DNA of 64,000 bases from assembly GCA_023251135.1 (NCBI GenBank), contig JAHEZJ010000004.1, positions 1-64,000 of the forward strand, given 5' to 3'. A program made the position numbers and the translations under genes. The DNA comes from Flavobacterium sp. (GTDB lineage: Bacteria; Bacteroidota; Bacteroidia; Flavobacteriales; Flavobacteriaceae). Numbering within the stretch: position 1 is the first letter of the stretch; the number at the start of each line of letters is the position of its first letter. The notes below the pieces were generated by a model. That model was not told the origin of the DNA. It worked only from the letters and a program-made list of their open reading frames with translations, and searched no databases. Below are positions 44,156 to 52,651 of the stretch, in pieces.

Positions 44156-45433
44156 ATGAAAAAAATATTCATCCCTATAGTAGCTCTGACATTACTTTTA
44201 ACGAGCTGTAATGAAGATTATTTAGACCCAACCAAACCGTCTCAGGAATTAGTTATTGGAACGCGAGAGGGAATTATTGGTGCTGCCAACGGATTACAAC
44301 TGCTGTGGAGCGTTGACCGAACAAGCCCCGTTTACAATACCATTACCGGAAACGGATTTACCACAAAAGAACTGCGACTTCTAAACGCCGGAAATGTCGA
44401 CGAAGGCGAACTTTCTGTAGGCGCCGGTGTACTTTCGACCAAAAATCAGGTCGTAAATAATTTATGGTCACAGTGCCTTGTCATTAAATCTGAATCGCAA
44501 AAAGTAATCGATAATATTAATGTATTAACTTCAGACACTGAGAAAGCCAGTGTTCTTGTTCATGCCACTATTTTTAAGGCAATGGCGCTTACAACTCTGG
44601 TACAATATTTTCAAAGCGTACCGCTAAAAACCGGTAAAAATGCCACTTTTGATTCCAGAGCCGATGTATTGGCCGAAGCCATAAAAATTTTAAAACTAAC
44701 AGAGCCTTTATTAGACAAAGCCACCGGAGTAACGGGATTGGTGAACACTATTAATTACAAAAATACGGTTTATGCCCTGTTGGCCCGAACCTATCTTATG
44801 GCCGGAGATTACGACAATGCCATTGCCTACGCCGGCATGGTTGATCTCTCTGTAAAATCGGTATTTGCCTTTGATCAGATTAGTGCGAATCCGATTGCCT
44901 ATATTTCGATCACAACCAACAATGTTTTTCAGCCTGTTGATCTGACCTTGGGATTACCTGCTACTTTAGCCCCTTCAAATGCTGACGGAAGACTTAATTT
45001 TTACATCAAACCGGGGTCAAATCCTACGGTTGCCACAGGATTTTTTGATTCGAATACCAAATCCATTCCATTGTATTTACCGGGTGAAATGATGCTGATT
45101 AAAGCCGAAGGTTATGCCCGAAAAGACAATTTACCACAAGCACTTATCGAGTTAAATAAAGTCTTAACCAAAACGACCGGAGCAGACACCTATGGCATTG
45201 GCGCCAATCTTCCGCCTTATGCGGGGGCTGTAACCAAAGCTGCTATTTTAACCGAAATTTACAGAAACCGTTGTATCGAAATGTACATGTCAAGTCTAAA
45301 ACTGGAAGACAGCAGAAGATTTGACCGTCCGGCAGCAGGAACAGCCGGTGCCGAAAGAAACCGTAACTGGTACCCTTATCCGGATTCTGAAAGAAATAAC
45401 AATACCAACACCCCTGTTGATCCGGCTATTTAA
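44156..45433 (+). CDS. SusD/RagB-type outer-membrane binding lipoprotein
   Basis: The 425-residue protein has lipobox LTSC (Cys18), the SusD start (NEDYLDPTKPSQELVIGTRE), TPR-like helices (AKAMALTTLVQYFQSVPLKT is seen as FKAMALTTLVQYFQSVP) and the C-terminal SusD signature (GEMMLIKAEGYARKDN, IYRNRCIEMYMSSLKLEDSR, NWYPYPDSERNNN). It is shorter than most SusD proteins (about 500), so its binding site may be reduced. Acts with SusC as the lid of the outer-membrane pore. The repeat pair that follows may end or attenuate the transcript. Confidence 0.9.
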   Translation: MKKIFIPIVALTLLLTSCNEDYLDPTKPSQELVIGTREGIIGAANGLQLLWSVDRTSPVYNTITGNGFTTKELRLLNAGNVDEGELSVGAGVLSTKNQVVNNLWSQCLVIKSESQKVIDNINVLTSDTEKASVLVHATIFKAMALTTLVQYFQSVPLKTGKNATFDSRADVLAEAIKILKLTEPLLDKATGVTGLVNTINYKNTVYALLARTYLMAGDYDNAIAYAGMVDLSVKSVFAFDQISANPIAYISITTNNVFQPVDLTLGLPATLAPSNADGRLNFYIKPGSNPTVATGFFDSNTKSIPLYLPGEMMLIKAEGYARKDNLPQALIELNKVLTKTTGADTYGIGANLPPYAGAVTKAAILTEIYRNRCIEMYMSSLKLEDSRRFDRPAAGTAGAERNRNWYPYPDSERNNNTNTPVDPAI

Positions 45434-45437
45434 AAAT

Positions 45438-45586
45438 TGTCGGTCTTCGGCTTCGCTCAGACTGATAATTTTGACTCTGATTAGACTGACATTCTCTGAT
45501 TATTATTTTTTGATTTATAAAACCTAAACTCAATTTATAATAAATACGATTTGTCAGTCTGAGCGAAGTCGAAGACTGACATTCTT
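45438..45586. repeat. inverted pair of the GTCTGAGCGAAGTCGAAGAC repeat
   Basis: TGTCGGTCTTCGGCTTCGCT near 45438 and, inverted, GTCAGTCTGAGCGAAGTCGA near 45555 are arms of an imperfect inverted repeat about 28 bases long, 90 bases apart. The element is common between genes in Flavobacteriia. It could end transcription or form a stabilising RNA hairpin between susCD and murQ. Confidence 0.7.
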
Positions 45587-45653
45587 TAATTGTTGATTTT
45601 TGATTCCCAAACAACAAACAGCTAAACGATTAAACAATACTACAGCATGTATT

Positions 45654-46475
45654 ATGAAAAATAAAAACCCAGAAACCGAACAAGAATCCCTTTATAAAAA
45701 TCTGGATCAGATGAGCACCAAAGAACTGCTCATCAATATCAATACAGAAGACAAAAAGGTACCTGATATCATTGAAAAACAAATTCCGAAAATTGAAAAA
45801 CTAGTCAAAGCCATCGTCAAAAAAATGCAATTGGGCGGACGTTTATTTTACATTGGCGCCGGGACTTCAGGACGCATCGGGATTCTGGATGCTTCCGAAT
45901 GCCCTCCTACTTTTGGAGTATCCCATGATATGATTATCGGAATTATTGCAGGTGGGGATACCGCCATTAGAAAAGCTGTAGAAAAGGCCGAAGACGATAC
46001 CGAACAAGCCTGGAAAGATTTATCCCAACATCAGATCTCAAGCTTAGATTTTGTTATTGGGATCGCCGCTTCCGGAAACACCCCCTACGTACTGGGCGGA
46101 CTCCAAAAAGCCAAAGAAAACAATATTAAAACCGGAAGTATTTCCTGTATCAGCAACGGACTAATTGCACAGGAAGCCGATTATCCCATTGAAGTAGTTG
46201 TAGGTCCGGAATTCTTAACCGGAAGTACCCGCATGAAAGCCGGAACAGCACAAAAACTAACTTTAAACATGATCTCAACCTCGGTTATGATCAAATTAGG
46301 AAGAATCAAAGGCAACAAAATGGTAGACATGCAATTGTCTAACGAAAAACTGGTAAAAAGAGCCATTAAAATGATCATGGAAGAACTTCATATCGAGCAC
46401 GATCCGGCTGCTGAATTACTAGAGAAACACAAAAGTGTGAGGGCAGTTTTACAGCAAAATAGCGCTAACAAATAA
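45654..46475 (+). CDS. murQ: N-acetylmuramic acid 6-phosphate etherase MurQ
   Basis: The 273-residue SIS-domain enzyme cleaves the lactyl ether of MurNAc-6-P, giving GlcNAc-6-P and D-lactate. It shows GAGTSGRIGILDASECPPTF with the catalytic Glu82 (E. coli Glu83), Glu113 in EKAEDDTEQAW (Glu114), GIAASGNTPYVLGGLQKAKE and GSTRMKAGTAQKLTLNM. The start is put at 45654 (MKNKNPETEQ) instead of 45600 because the family begins there. It sits in the middle of a cluster with AnmK, NagZ and AmpG homologues, which fits peptidoglycan sugar recovery. Confidence 0.93.
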   Translation: MKNKNPETEQESLYKNLDQMSTKELLININTEDKKVPDIIEKQIPKIEKLVKAIVKKMQLGGRLFYIGAGTSGRIGILDASECPPTFGVSHDMIIGIIAGGDTAIRKAVEKAEDDTEQAWKDLSQHQISSLDFVIGIAASGNTPYVLGGLQKAKENNIKTGSISCISNGLIAQEADYPIEVVVGPEFLTGSTRMKAGTAQKLTLNMISTSVMIKLGRIKGNKMVDMQLSNEKLVKRAIKMIMEELHIEHDPAAELLEKHKSVRAVLQQNSANK

Positions 46476-46516
46476 ACTCCGTAATACCATGGTGAATAAA
46501 TTTCCCGCACAATAAC

Positions 46517-46616
46517 TGTCATTTCGAGGAACGAGAAATCACACGCGAAACTCCTAATAGAAAGTCGCCAATCTTTGTCGAATTACTAGTGTGATTTCTC
46601 GTTCCTCGAAATGACA
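46517..46616. repeat. 28-bp perfect inverted repeat
   Basis: Left arm 46517-46544 (starting TGTCATTTCGAGGAACGAGA) and right arm 46589-46616 are exact reverse complements, 44 bases apart. This GTCATTTCGAGGAACGAG element is a common Flavobacterium intergenic repeat. It sits between murQ and the symporter gene and could end the first transcript. Confidence 0.85.
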
Positions 46617-46693
46617 ACATTGTGTTTAATTAGCCTTTTATCAGGCACATCATACAAGTTAAAAAATAATCTCATCACTAATCCAAAACCAAA

Positions 46694-48199
46694 ATGTCTT
46701 CAAGCACCATCTTAATTTTTATCATTGTATATTTTGGAATATTACTGCTGATTTCACAAATCATCAGCAAAAAAGGACAGGACAATGATTCGTTTTTCAA
46801 AGCCAATAAAAACTCCAAATGGTATCTGGTTGCTTTTGGTATGATTGGCACTTCACTTTCCGGACTTACTTTTATTTCGGTTCCCGGTGAGGTTGGATCA
46901 CCAAATGGAGAACAGTTCAAATACTTTCAATTTATATTGGGACAAGCCGTAGGGCTTATCATTATTGCAAAAGTGCTGCTTCCTTTGTATTACAGAATGA
47001 ACCTTACTTCGATTTACAGTTATATCGAAAAAAGAATGGGAACAAACAGTTACAAATCAGCTGCTTCTATTTTTTTAGTCAGTCGTACCGTTGGTTCTGC
47101 TTTGCGCTTTTATCTGGTGGTACTTGTACTGCAGCGTTATGTTTTTGACTACTACCACATTCCATTTCCGCTCACCGTGTTTTTAGGTCTGACTTTTGTT
47201 TTTCTCTACACCTACCGCAGCGGTCTGAAAGCTATTATTATCACGGACACCCTACAGACATTCTTTCTGGTATCCTCTGTTTTTATTACCATTTATTTTG
47301 TTTTAAACAGCTTAGACTTAACCATATTCGAATCGGTTTCGGCCATCCGAAACAGTAATTATTCCAAGACTTTTTTCTTTGATGATTTTCTGACCAATAA
47401 ATTCCATTTTGCCAAGCAATTTCTGGGAGGATTGTTTATAATGATTGCGATGGTTGGACTCGATCAAGATTTAATGCAAAAAAATATCAGCTGTAAAAAC
47501 ATCGGAGAAGCACAGAAAAACATGTACACCTTTACTGTTATTTTTGTCACCATCAGTCTCCTTTTTCTAAGTCTGGGCGCCTTATTGTATATGTATGCCG
47601 CAAAAAACAATATCGCCGTACCGCTGGATTTAGTAACCAACAAACCCCGAACCGACCTGCTTTTTCCAGAAATTGCGCTGAATCATTTGGCTACTATTCC
47701 TGCATTGGTCTTTCTGCTAGGAATTATCGCAGCCACTTTTGCGACTACAGACTCTGCCTTAACAGCCCTCACTACTTCATTTTGTGTTGATTTTCTGGGG
47801 ATGGATAAAGCCGAAAACATTTCAAATCCCAAAAATGTAAAACGAAGACATTTAGTACACCTTGCCTTTTCCTTTCTTTTCTTTCTGGTGATTATTGTTC
47901 TGAATTCCTTTAATGACAGCTCTGTTGTTGCATTGGTTTTCAAGGCCGCATCCTATACTTACGGACCGCTGTTAGGCTTATACGCTTTTGGATTATTGCA
48001 GAAAAACAGAATTGTAAAAGACAAACTGGTGCCCTGGTTTTGTATTTTCGCTCCTCTGCTGACGTATTTATTAAGCGAAAATTCCGAAGCCCTTTTGGGT
48101 TATGTTTTTGACAATGAATTAATAATTGTAAATGCTCTGATTACTTATGCAGGCCTTTATTTTACCAGTAAAAAATCAAAGAAAAAAATATACTTTTAA
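46694..48199 (+). CDS. sodium:solute symporter (SSS family)
   Basis: The 501-residue inner-membrane protein has the SSS layout of about 13 helices, with typical motifs: SKWYLVAFGMIGTSLSGLTF (first helices and Na-site Ser), SRTVGSALRFYLVVLVLQRY, YTYRSGLKAIIITDTLQTFF and GIIAATFATTDSALTALTTS. SSS proteins carry sugars, sialic acid, amino acids and others with Na+. Placed between murQ and anmK, it probably imports an amino sugar such as MurNAc or GlcNAc-MurNAc (inference). Confidence 0.85.
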   Translation: MSSSTILIFIIVYFGILLLISQIISKKGQDNDSFFKANKNSKWYLVAFGMIGTSLSGLTFISVPGEVGSPNGEQFKYFQFILGQAVGLIIIAKVLLPLYYRMNLTSIYSYIEKRMGTNSYKSAASIFLVSRTVGSALRFYLVVLVLQRYVFDYYHIPFPLTVFLGLTFVFLYTYRSGLKAIIITDTLQTFFLVSSVFITIYFVLNSLDLTIFESVSAIRNSNYSKTFFFDDFLTNKFHFAKQFLGGLFIMIAMVGLDQDLMQKNISCKNIGEAQKNMYTFTVIFVTISLLFLSLGALLYMYAAKNNIAVPLDLVTNKPRTDLLFPEIALNHLATIPALVFLLGIIAATFATTDSALTALTTSFCVDFLGMDKAENISNPKNVKRRHLVHLAFSFLFFLVIIVLNSFNDSSVVALVFKAASYTYGPLLGLYAFGLLQKNRIVKDKLVPWFCIFAPLLTYLLSENSEALLGYVFDNELIIVNALITYAGLYFTSKKSKKKIYF

Positions 48200-48503
48200 G
48201 CCGATTAATGCCAAAAAAATCTATTTTTAACCCGTTAACAAAAAAATGATAACACATAGAAACATAGATATTGTAAGCTCAGAAAAGGTAAAACTAAATG
48301 ATGCATCATTTACATATAGGATGAGTGAATAAAAAATTTCGCCACAAATTCACGAATTAGTATAAAGCAATAATTCGTGAATTCATGGCAGAAAAAACGC
48401 TATGACCATATAATCTATGCCGCTATATGTTAAAACAAATCATCACAACAACTTAATTTTAAATCTTTTACACCTAAAATCATCTTCATAAATTTCAAAT
48501 TTC
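48200..48503. other. gap between the symporter and anmK with one dispersed repeat
   Basis: No coding signal. At 48341-48389 there is a GCCACAAATTCACGAATTA inverted pair with an 11-base loop, the same family as at 31036. The last 100 bp are A/T-rich and probably hold a promoter for anmK and the genes after it. Confidence 0.5.
48341..48389. repeat. GCCACAAATTCACGAATTA inverted repeat
   Basis: Left arm 48341-48359, right arm 48371-48389, two mismatches. Second copy of the repeat seen at 31036-31085. Confidence 0.65.
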
Positions 48504-49712
48504 ATGAATAAAAATATTAGCGCACTGTACCAAATTGCAAAAAAAGAAACCCGCAGCATTATTGGGCTAATGTCAGGCACTTCGCTTGACGGACTCGATA
48601 TTGCCTTATGCAAAATTTCAGGTTCAGGGCAAAATACCGTTGTTAAAATAGATCAATTTGAAACCATCGATTATTCGGAAGACATTAAAATTGAAATCCG
48701 TAAAGTTTTTGCGAAGAAAGAAATTGATTTTCAACATTTGGTCATGCTCAACGAATGGATTGGAATTTTGCACGCCGATATGATCAACGATTTTCTGAAA
48801 AAACGAAATATTCCCGCTAACCAAATCGATTTGATTGCCTCACACGGACAGACGGTTTTGCACGCACCCAAGTTTTTGCACCAGCAGGAAAAATTTCCAA
48901 ACGCTACTTTGCAAATTGGTGACGGCGATCATATTGCCGTAAAAACGGGCATTATCACCCTGTCTGATTTCAGACAAAAACACATTGCTGCAGGTGGCGA
49001 AGGCGCTCCTTTGGCCGTCTATGGTGATTATTTTTTATTTGGAAAAAAGGGAGAAAACCGCATCATGCTCAATATGGGCGGCATTGCTAATTTTACTTTT
49101 TTACCTGCTTCCTTAAATGCTGAAGAAACCTTCGTGACCGATACCGGTACTGGAAATACCCTCATAGATCTTTTTACTAAACAGTATTATCCTGAGAAAA
49201 GTTACGACAAAGATGCTGAAATAGCCAAACAAGGGATCGTAAACCAGCTGTTGCTAAACCATTTAAAAGACGATGCTTTTTTCCGTCAGGAATTCCCAAA
49301 AACAATTGGACCTGAACTTTTTAGTGCCGAATATGTAAAAGCGGCTTTGGCCAAAAGCACCCCCGATACAATTCCCCCTCCCGATTTGCTAGCCACTTTA
49401 ACCCGTTTTAGTGCCGAAACAATTGCTGAAGCGATTCAGTATGCCGTAAGCCATTCCGATTCAAAACTGGAGGATTTCAAAATTTACCTGTCCGGCGGAG
49501 GTACACACAACCCCTTATTAGTCCAATGGCTTGAAGAATTATTGCCTTGCGATTTTCACAAAACAGACGAACTGGGTATTTCTGGAGATGCCAAAGAAGC
49601 CGTTTTATTTGCCATTCTGGCCAATGAAACCATAGCCGGAGAAGATTTTAATTTTGGTTCACATAAAGGAATTCCATCCGTAACCATGGGGAAAATTTCG
49701 TTACCCGACTAA
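48504..49712 (+). CDS. anmK: anhydro-N-acetylmuramic acid kinase AnmK
   Basis: The 402-residue kinase hydrolyses the 1,6-anhydro ring of anhydroMurNAc and phosphorylates it to MurNAc-6-P, the MurQ substrate. Motifs: IGLMSGTSLDGLDIALCKI (phosphate loop), SHGQTVLHAP, LQIGDGDHIAVKTGI, NMGGIANFTFL, VTDTGTGNTLIDLFT and YLSGGGTHNPLLVQWL. Cytoplasmic. About 30 residues longer than E. coli AnmK, with an N-terminal extension of some 17 residues. Followed 15 bp later by the DUF5009 gene, surely the same operon. Confidence 0.93.
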   Translation: MNKNISALYQIAKKETRSIIGLMSGTSLDGLDIALCKISGSGQNTVVKIDQFETIDYSEDIKIEIRKVFAKKEIDFQHLVMLNEWIGILHADMINDFLKKRNIPANQIDLIASHGQTVLHAPKFLHQQEKFPNATLQIGDGDHIAVKTGIITLSDFRQKHIAAGGEGAPLAVYGDYFLFGKKGENRIMLNMGGIANFTFLPASLNAEETFVTDTGTGNTLIDLFTKQYYPEKSYDKDAEIAKQGIVNQLLLNHLKDDAFFRQEFPKTIGPELFSAEYVKAALAKSTPDTIPPPDLLATLTRFSAETIAEAIQYAVSHSDSKLEDFKIYLSGGGTHNPLLVQWLEELLPCDFHKTDELGISGDAKEAVLFAILANETIAGEDFNFGSHKGIPSVTMGKISLPD

Positions 49713-49727
49713 ATAACAAAATAAAAA

Positions 49728-50996
49728 ATGAAAGACCGTATCATTTCAGTTGATGTTTTAAGAGGACTTACCGTCTTGTTAATGACCGTTGTAAACAATC
49801 CCGGAAGTTGGGATTATGTTTACCCCATTCTCGATCACGCAAAATGGAACGGCTGTACCCTGGCCGATCTTGTTTTTCCGTTTTTTATTCTTGTCGTCGG
49901 AATTGCGATTCCACTTGCCATGCCTATCAAACAGGACAAACCCGAAAATATTTTAAAAATAATCACCCGTTCCCTGCGTATTATTTGTCTCGGATTCTTT
50001 CTGTACTTTTTTAACAGCATCTATTTTTTAGGACTCGATGGATTCCCGCTTCTACTGTTTCGTTTAGTCATCACCTTTTTAGTCGGATATGCTTTAATTG
50101 GAAACTTCAATCTTAAAACCAAAACCATTTTAGCCGTTGGGCTTTTCCTTATTTTCCTGACTTTAGCTTACGGTGGACATGAAAATTTCAGTGATGTCAG
50201 ACTTCCGGGCGTACTACAACGCATCGGGATTGTCTATTTAGTGGTATCTATTGTTTATTTAAAAACAACCATAAAAACCCAGATCCTTCTAAGTGTCCTT
50301 ATTTTATTGGGATATTGGGGCATCATGACGCTGATTCCCGTTCCCGGAATTGGTCCTGCAAACCTCGAACCGAGTACCAATTTAGCTTCGTGGCTGGATA
50401 GTATTTTACTCAAAGATCATATGTACATCGCTACTAAAACCTGGGATCCTGAAGGCATTTTAAGCACGGTACCCACTATAGCCAACGGATTGATTGGTTT
50501 ACTAATTGGGCAATTGCTTCTTAAGCCTTTACCTAAAATCGAAATTGCCAAAAAAATGGGAATCCTGAGCATTGTACTGCTTCTTTCAGGATTACTTTGG
50601 TCCATCGTCTTCCCGTTAAACAAAGCACTCTGGAGCAGCTCGTATGTGCTGTTTACCGCCGGAATCGCGCTTTTCCTTCTCACCCTGATTTATTATATCG
50701 TAGACGTGCTGAATCACAAAAAATGGACACCTTTTTTACTAGCTTGGGGTGTAAACCCGATGATCGTATTCTTTGTTTCCGGAATATTACCTCGCGCTCT
50801 CGCATTGCTTAAAGTTCAGGATCCTCAAAATATTTCAGATTCCATCAACGTTAGAGACTATGCGTACCAATATTGGATCAGTCCGCTTTTTGAAAATCAA
50901 ATGGTATCTTCTCTGACCTATTCTATACTATATGTTCTTTTATGGAGTTGTATGTTAGGATATTTTTACAAAAAAGGGCTCATTTTTAAGGTATAA
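49728..50996 (+). CDS. DUF5009/NagX-like membrane protein (amino-sugar related)
   Basis: The 422-residue membrane protein starts with the conserved region VLRGLTVLLMTVVNNPGSWD, followed by HAKWNGCTLADLVFPFFILV, typical of COG4299 proteins related to heparan-alpha-glucosaminide N-acetyltransferase. Ten to eleven helices are visible. NagX members occur with GlcNAc and MurNAc genes in other Bacteria and are proposed to help transport or acetylate amino sugars; a MurNAc transporter of this type has been reported for Tannerella forsythia as far as I recall. Here it stands directly after anmK. Confidence 0.85.
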   Translation: MKDRIISVDVLRGLTVLLMTVVNNPGSWDYVYPILDHAKWNGCTLADLVFPFFILVVGIAIPLAMPIKQDKPENILKIITRSLRIICLGFFLYFFNSIYFLGLDGFPLLLFRLVITFLVGYALIGNFNLKTKTILAVGLFLIFLTLAYGGHENFSDVRLPGVLQRIGIVYLVVSIVYLKTTIKTQILLSVLILLGYWGIMTLIPVPGIGPANLEPSTNLASWLDSILLKDHMYIATKTWDPEGILSTVPTIANGLIGLLIGQLLLKPLPKIEIAKKMGILSIVLLLSGLLWSIVFPLNKALWSSSYVLFTAGIALFLLTLIYYIVDVLNHKKWTPFLLAWGVNPMIVFFVSGILPRALALLKVQDPQNISDSINVRDYAYQYWISPLFENQMVSSLTYSILYVLLWSCMLGYFYKKGLIFKV

Positions 50997-51079
50997 TTTT
51001 TGTAAAAAAAACGAAGAGCATATAATTTCTTATACTCATCTAAAAAAACTATTTTTGGTTTCTGTTAAAAAAGATTGAA

Positions 51080-52651
51080 ATGCATAAAAATCAGCAACTA
51101 TTATTCTCTATTCTATTTTTATTTTTCTTTGGATGGAAATCCAATGCACAGGAAAAAGACCTTTACCCTAAAAACGAATTTAGAGGGGTTTGGATTGCAA
51201 CTGTGGTAAACATCGACTGGCCCAAAACGGCTACAGACGGCGTGGAGAAAGAAAAAGCAGACTATCTTGAAATTTTAGAAGCCTATAAAAAATTAAATTA
51301 CAACGCCGTAATTGTTCAGGTCAGAAGTGTTGGTGATGCTTTGTACCCTACAGAACTCGCACCCTGGTCTCGTTTTCTGACTGGCAAAGAAGGTCAGGCA
51401 CCCAATCCGTATTACGACGCATTGGCCTGGATGATTGAAGAAGCTCATAAAAGAGGTTTTGAATTTCATGCCTGGCTGAATCCGTATCGCGCCACTTTCG
51501 ATCTCAACAAACAGCAGCTAAATCCTAATCACGACATTTTTAAACATCCGGAATGGATGATCGAATATGCCGGGAAAATATATTACGATCCGGCACTGCC
51601 TGAAGTTCAGGAGCATTTAACCAAAGTCGTAAAAGAAGTAGTCGACAAATACGATATCGACGCGATTCATTTTGACGATTATTTTTATCCGTACACGGTT
51701 CCTGGAAAAACCTTTAACGATACCGCCTCTTATAAAAAATATGGAGCCGGACTAAGCATTGGCGATTGGCGTCGTGCGAATGTGAGCAATTTTGTGCACA
51801 CCATTTCTACCATGATCAAAGCCAGCAAACCATGGGTACAATTCGGAATCAGTCCGTTTGGTGTTTGGAGAAATAAATCGCAGGATCCTAAAGGTTCTGA
51901 AACCCAATCCACTTCCAATTACGACGACCTGTATGCTGATCCTGTTTTATGGATGGACCAAAAATGGATCGATTACATCCTGCCTCAATTGTACTGGAGC
52001 ATGAACAATCCGAAAGCTTCCTATTCAAAATTAGTCAAATGGTGGTCGGAAAACTCCAACAATACTGCTTTGTATATCGGACACGCTTCTTATAAAATTA
52101 GAGGAGACAATGACAAAAGCTGGAATTTTGCCAGTGAAATCCCAACTCAGATTGATTATGCCAGAAGTTTCAAAAAAGTAAGCGGAAGCGCCTATTTCAG
52201 CTCTAAATGGTTCATGAACAAAAACTTTGACATTGTTCGTCTTTTAGAGGAAAATCAATATAAATATCCGGCACTTCCGGCTGCGGTTCCTAATTTAAAA
52301 CACATTATAATCGATACACCGTTTATAAATGAATATTCAAAAGACAGCAGCAAATACACCTTCACGATCAAAAATCCGTTGAACACAAAAGTGCGTTATA
52401 TGGTAATTTACGGTGGCGATCATGTCTCGAAAGTAGACATCAATGACGCTACAAAAATTATCGATAAAATTACCGTTCGCGAAACTGGTGACGTGATTAC
52501 CCTTAGCATTCCTGCCGAAAAAATCAGTCAGTACAAAGCCTGCGCTGTGACCTTTATCGATTATTATGCCAACGAAAGTACACCCGCTGCGATCGACTTA
52601 AAAAAGACTTTTAAACCTTATACCCCTGCCCAGCCTAATGAAAACAGATAA
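51080..52651 (+). CDS. exported GHL10 glycosidase, DigH/YddW-like
   Basis: The 523-residue protein has a signal peptide (ending SNAQE) and a GHL10/DUF187 barrel over about residues 30-390: EFRGVWIATVVNIDWP, YNAVIVQVRSVGDALYP, GFEFHAWLNPYRATFD, IDAIHFDDYFYPYTVPG and QFGISPFGVWRNKSQDPKGS. The C-terminal 120 residues look like a beta-sandwich. Its E. coli relative DigH cuts peptide-free (denuded) peptidoglycan glycan strands. That activity would fit the neighbours exactly; here it would act in the periplasm or at the surface. It overlaps the AmpG-like gene by 14 bp, so the two are tightly coupled. Confidence 0.85.
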   Translation: MHKNQQLLFSILFLFFFGWKSNAQEKDLYPKNEFRGVWIATVVNIDWPKTATDGVEKEKADYLEILEAYKKLNYNAVIVQVRSVGDALYPTELAPWSRFLTGKEGQAPNPYYDALAWMIEEAHKRGFEFHAWLNPYRATFDLNKQQLNPNHDIFKHPEWMIEYAGKIYYDPALPEVQEHLTKVVKEVVDKYDIDAIHFDDYFYPYTVPGKTFNDTASYKKYGAGLSIGDWRRANVSNFVHTISTMIKASKPWVQFGISPFGVWRNKSQDPKGSETQSTSNYDDLYADPVLWMDQKWIDYILPQLYWSMNNPKASYSKLVKWWSENSNNTALYIGHASYKIRGDNDKSWNFASEIPTQIDYARSFKKVSGSAYFSSKWFMNKNFDIVRLLEENQYKYPALPAAVPNLKHIIIDTPFINEYSKDSSKYTFTIKNPLNTKVRYMVIYGGDHVSKVDINDATKIIDKITVRETGDVITLSIPAEKISQYKACAVTFIDYYANESTPAAIDLKKTFKPYTPAQPNENR

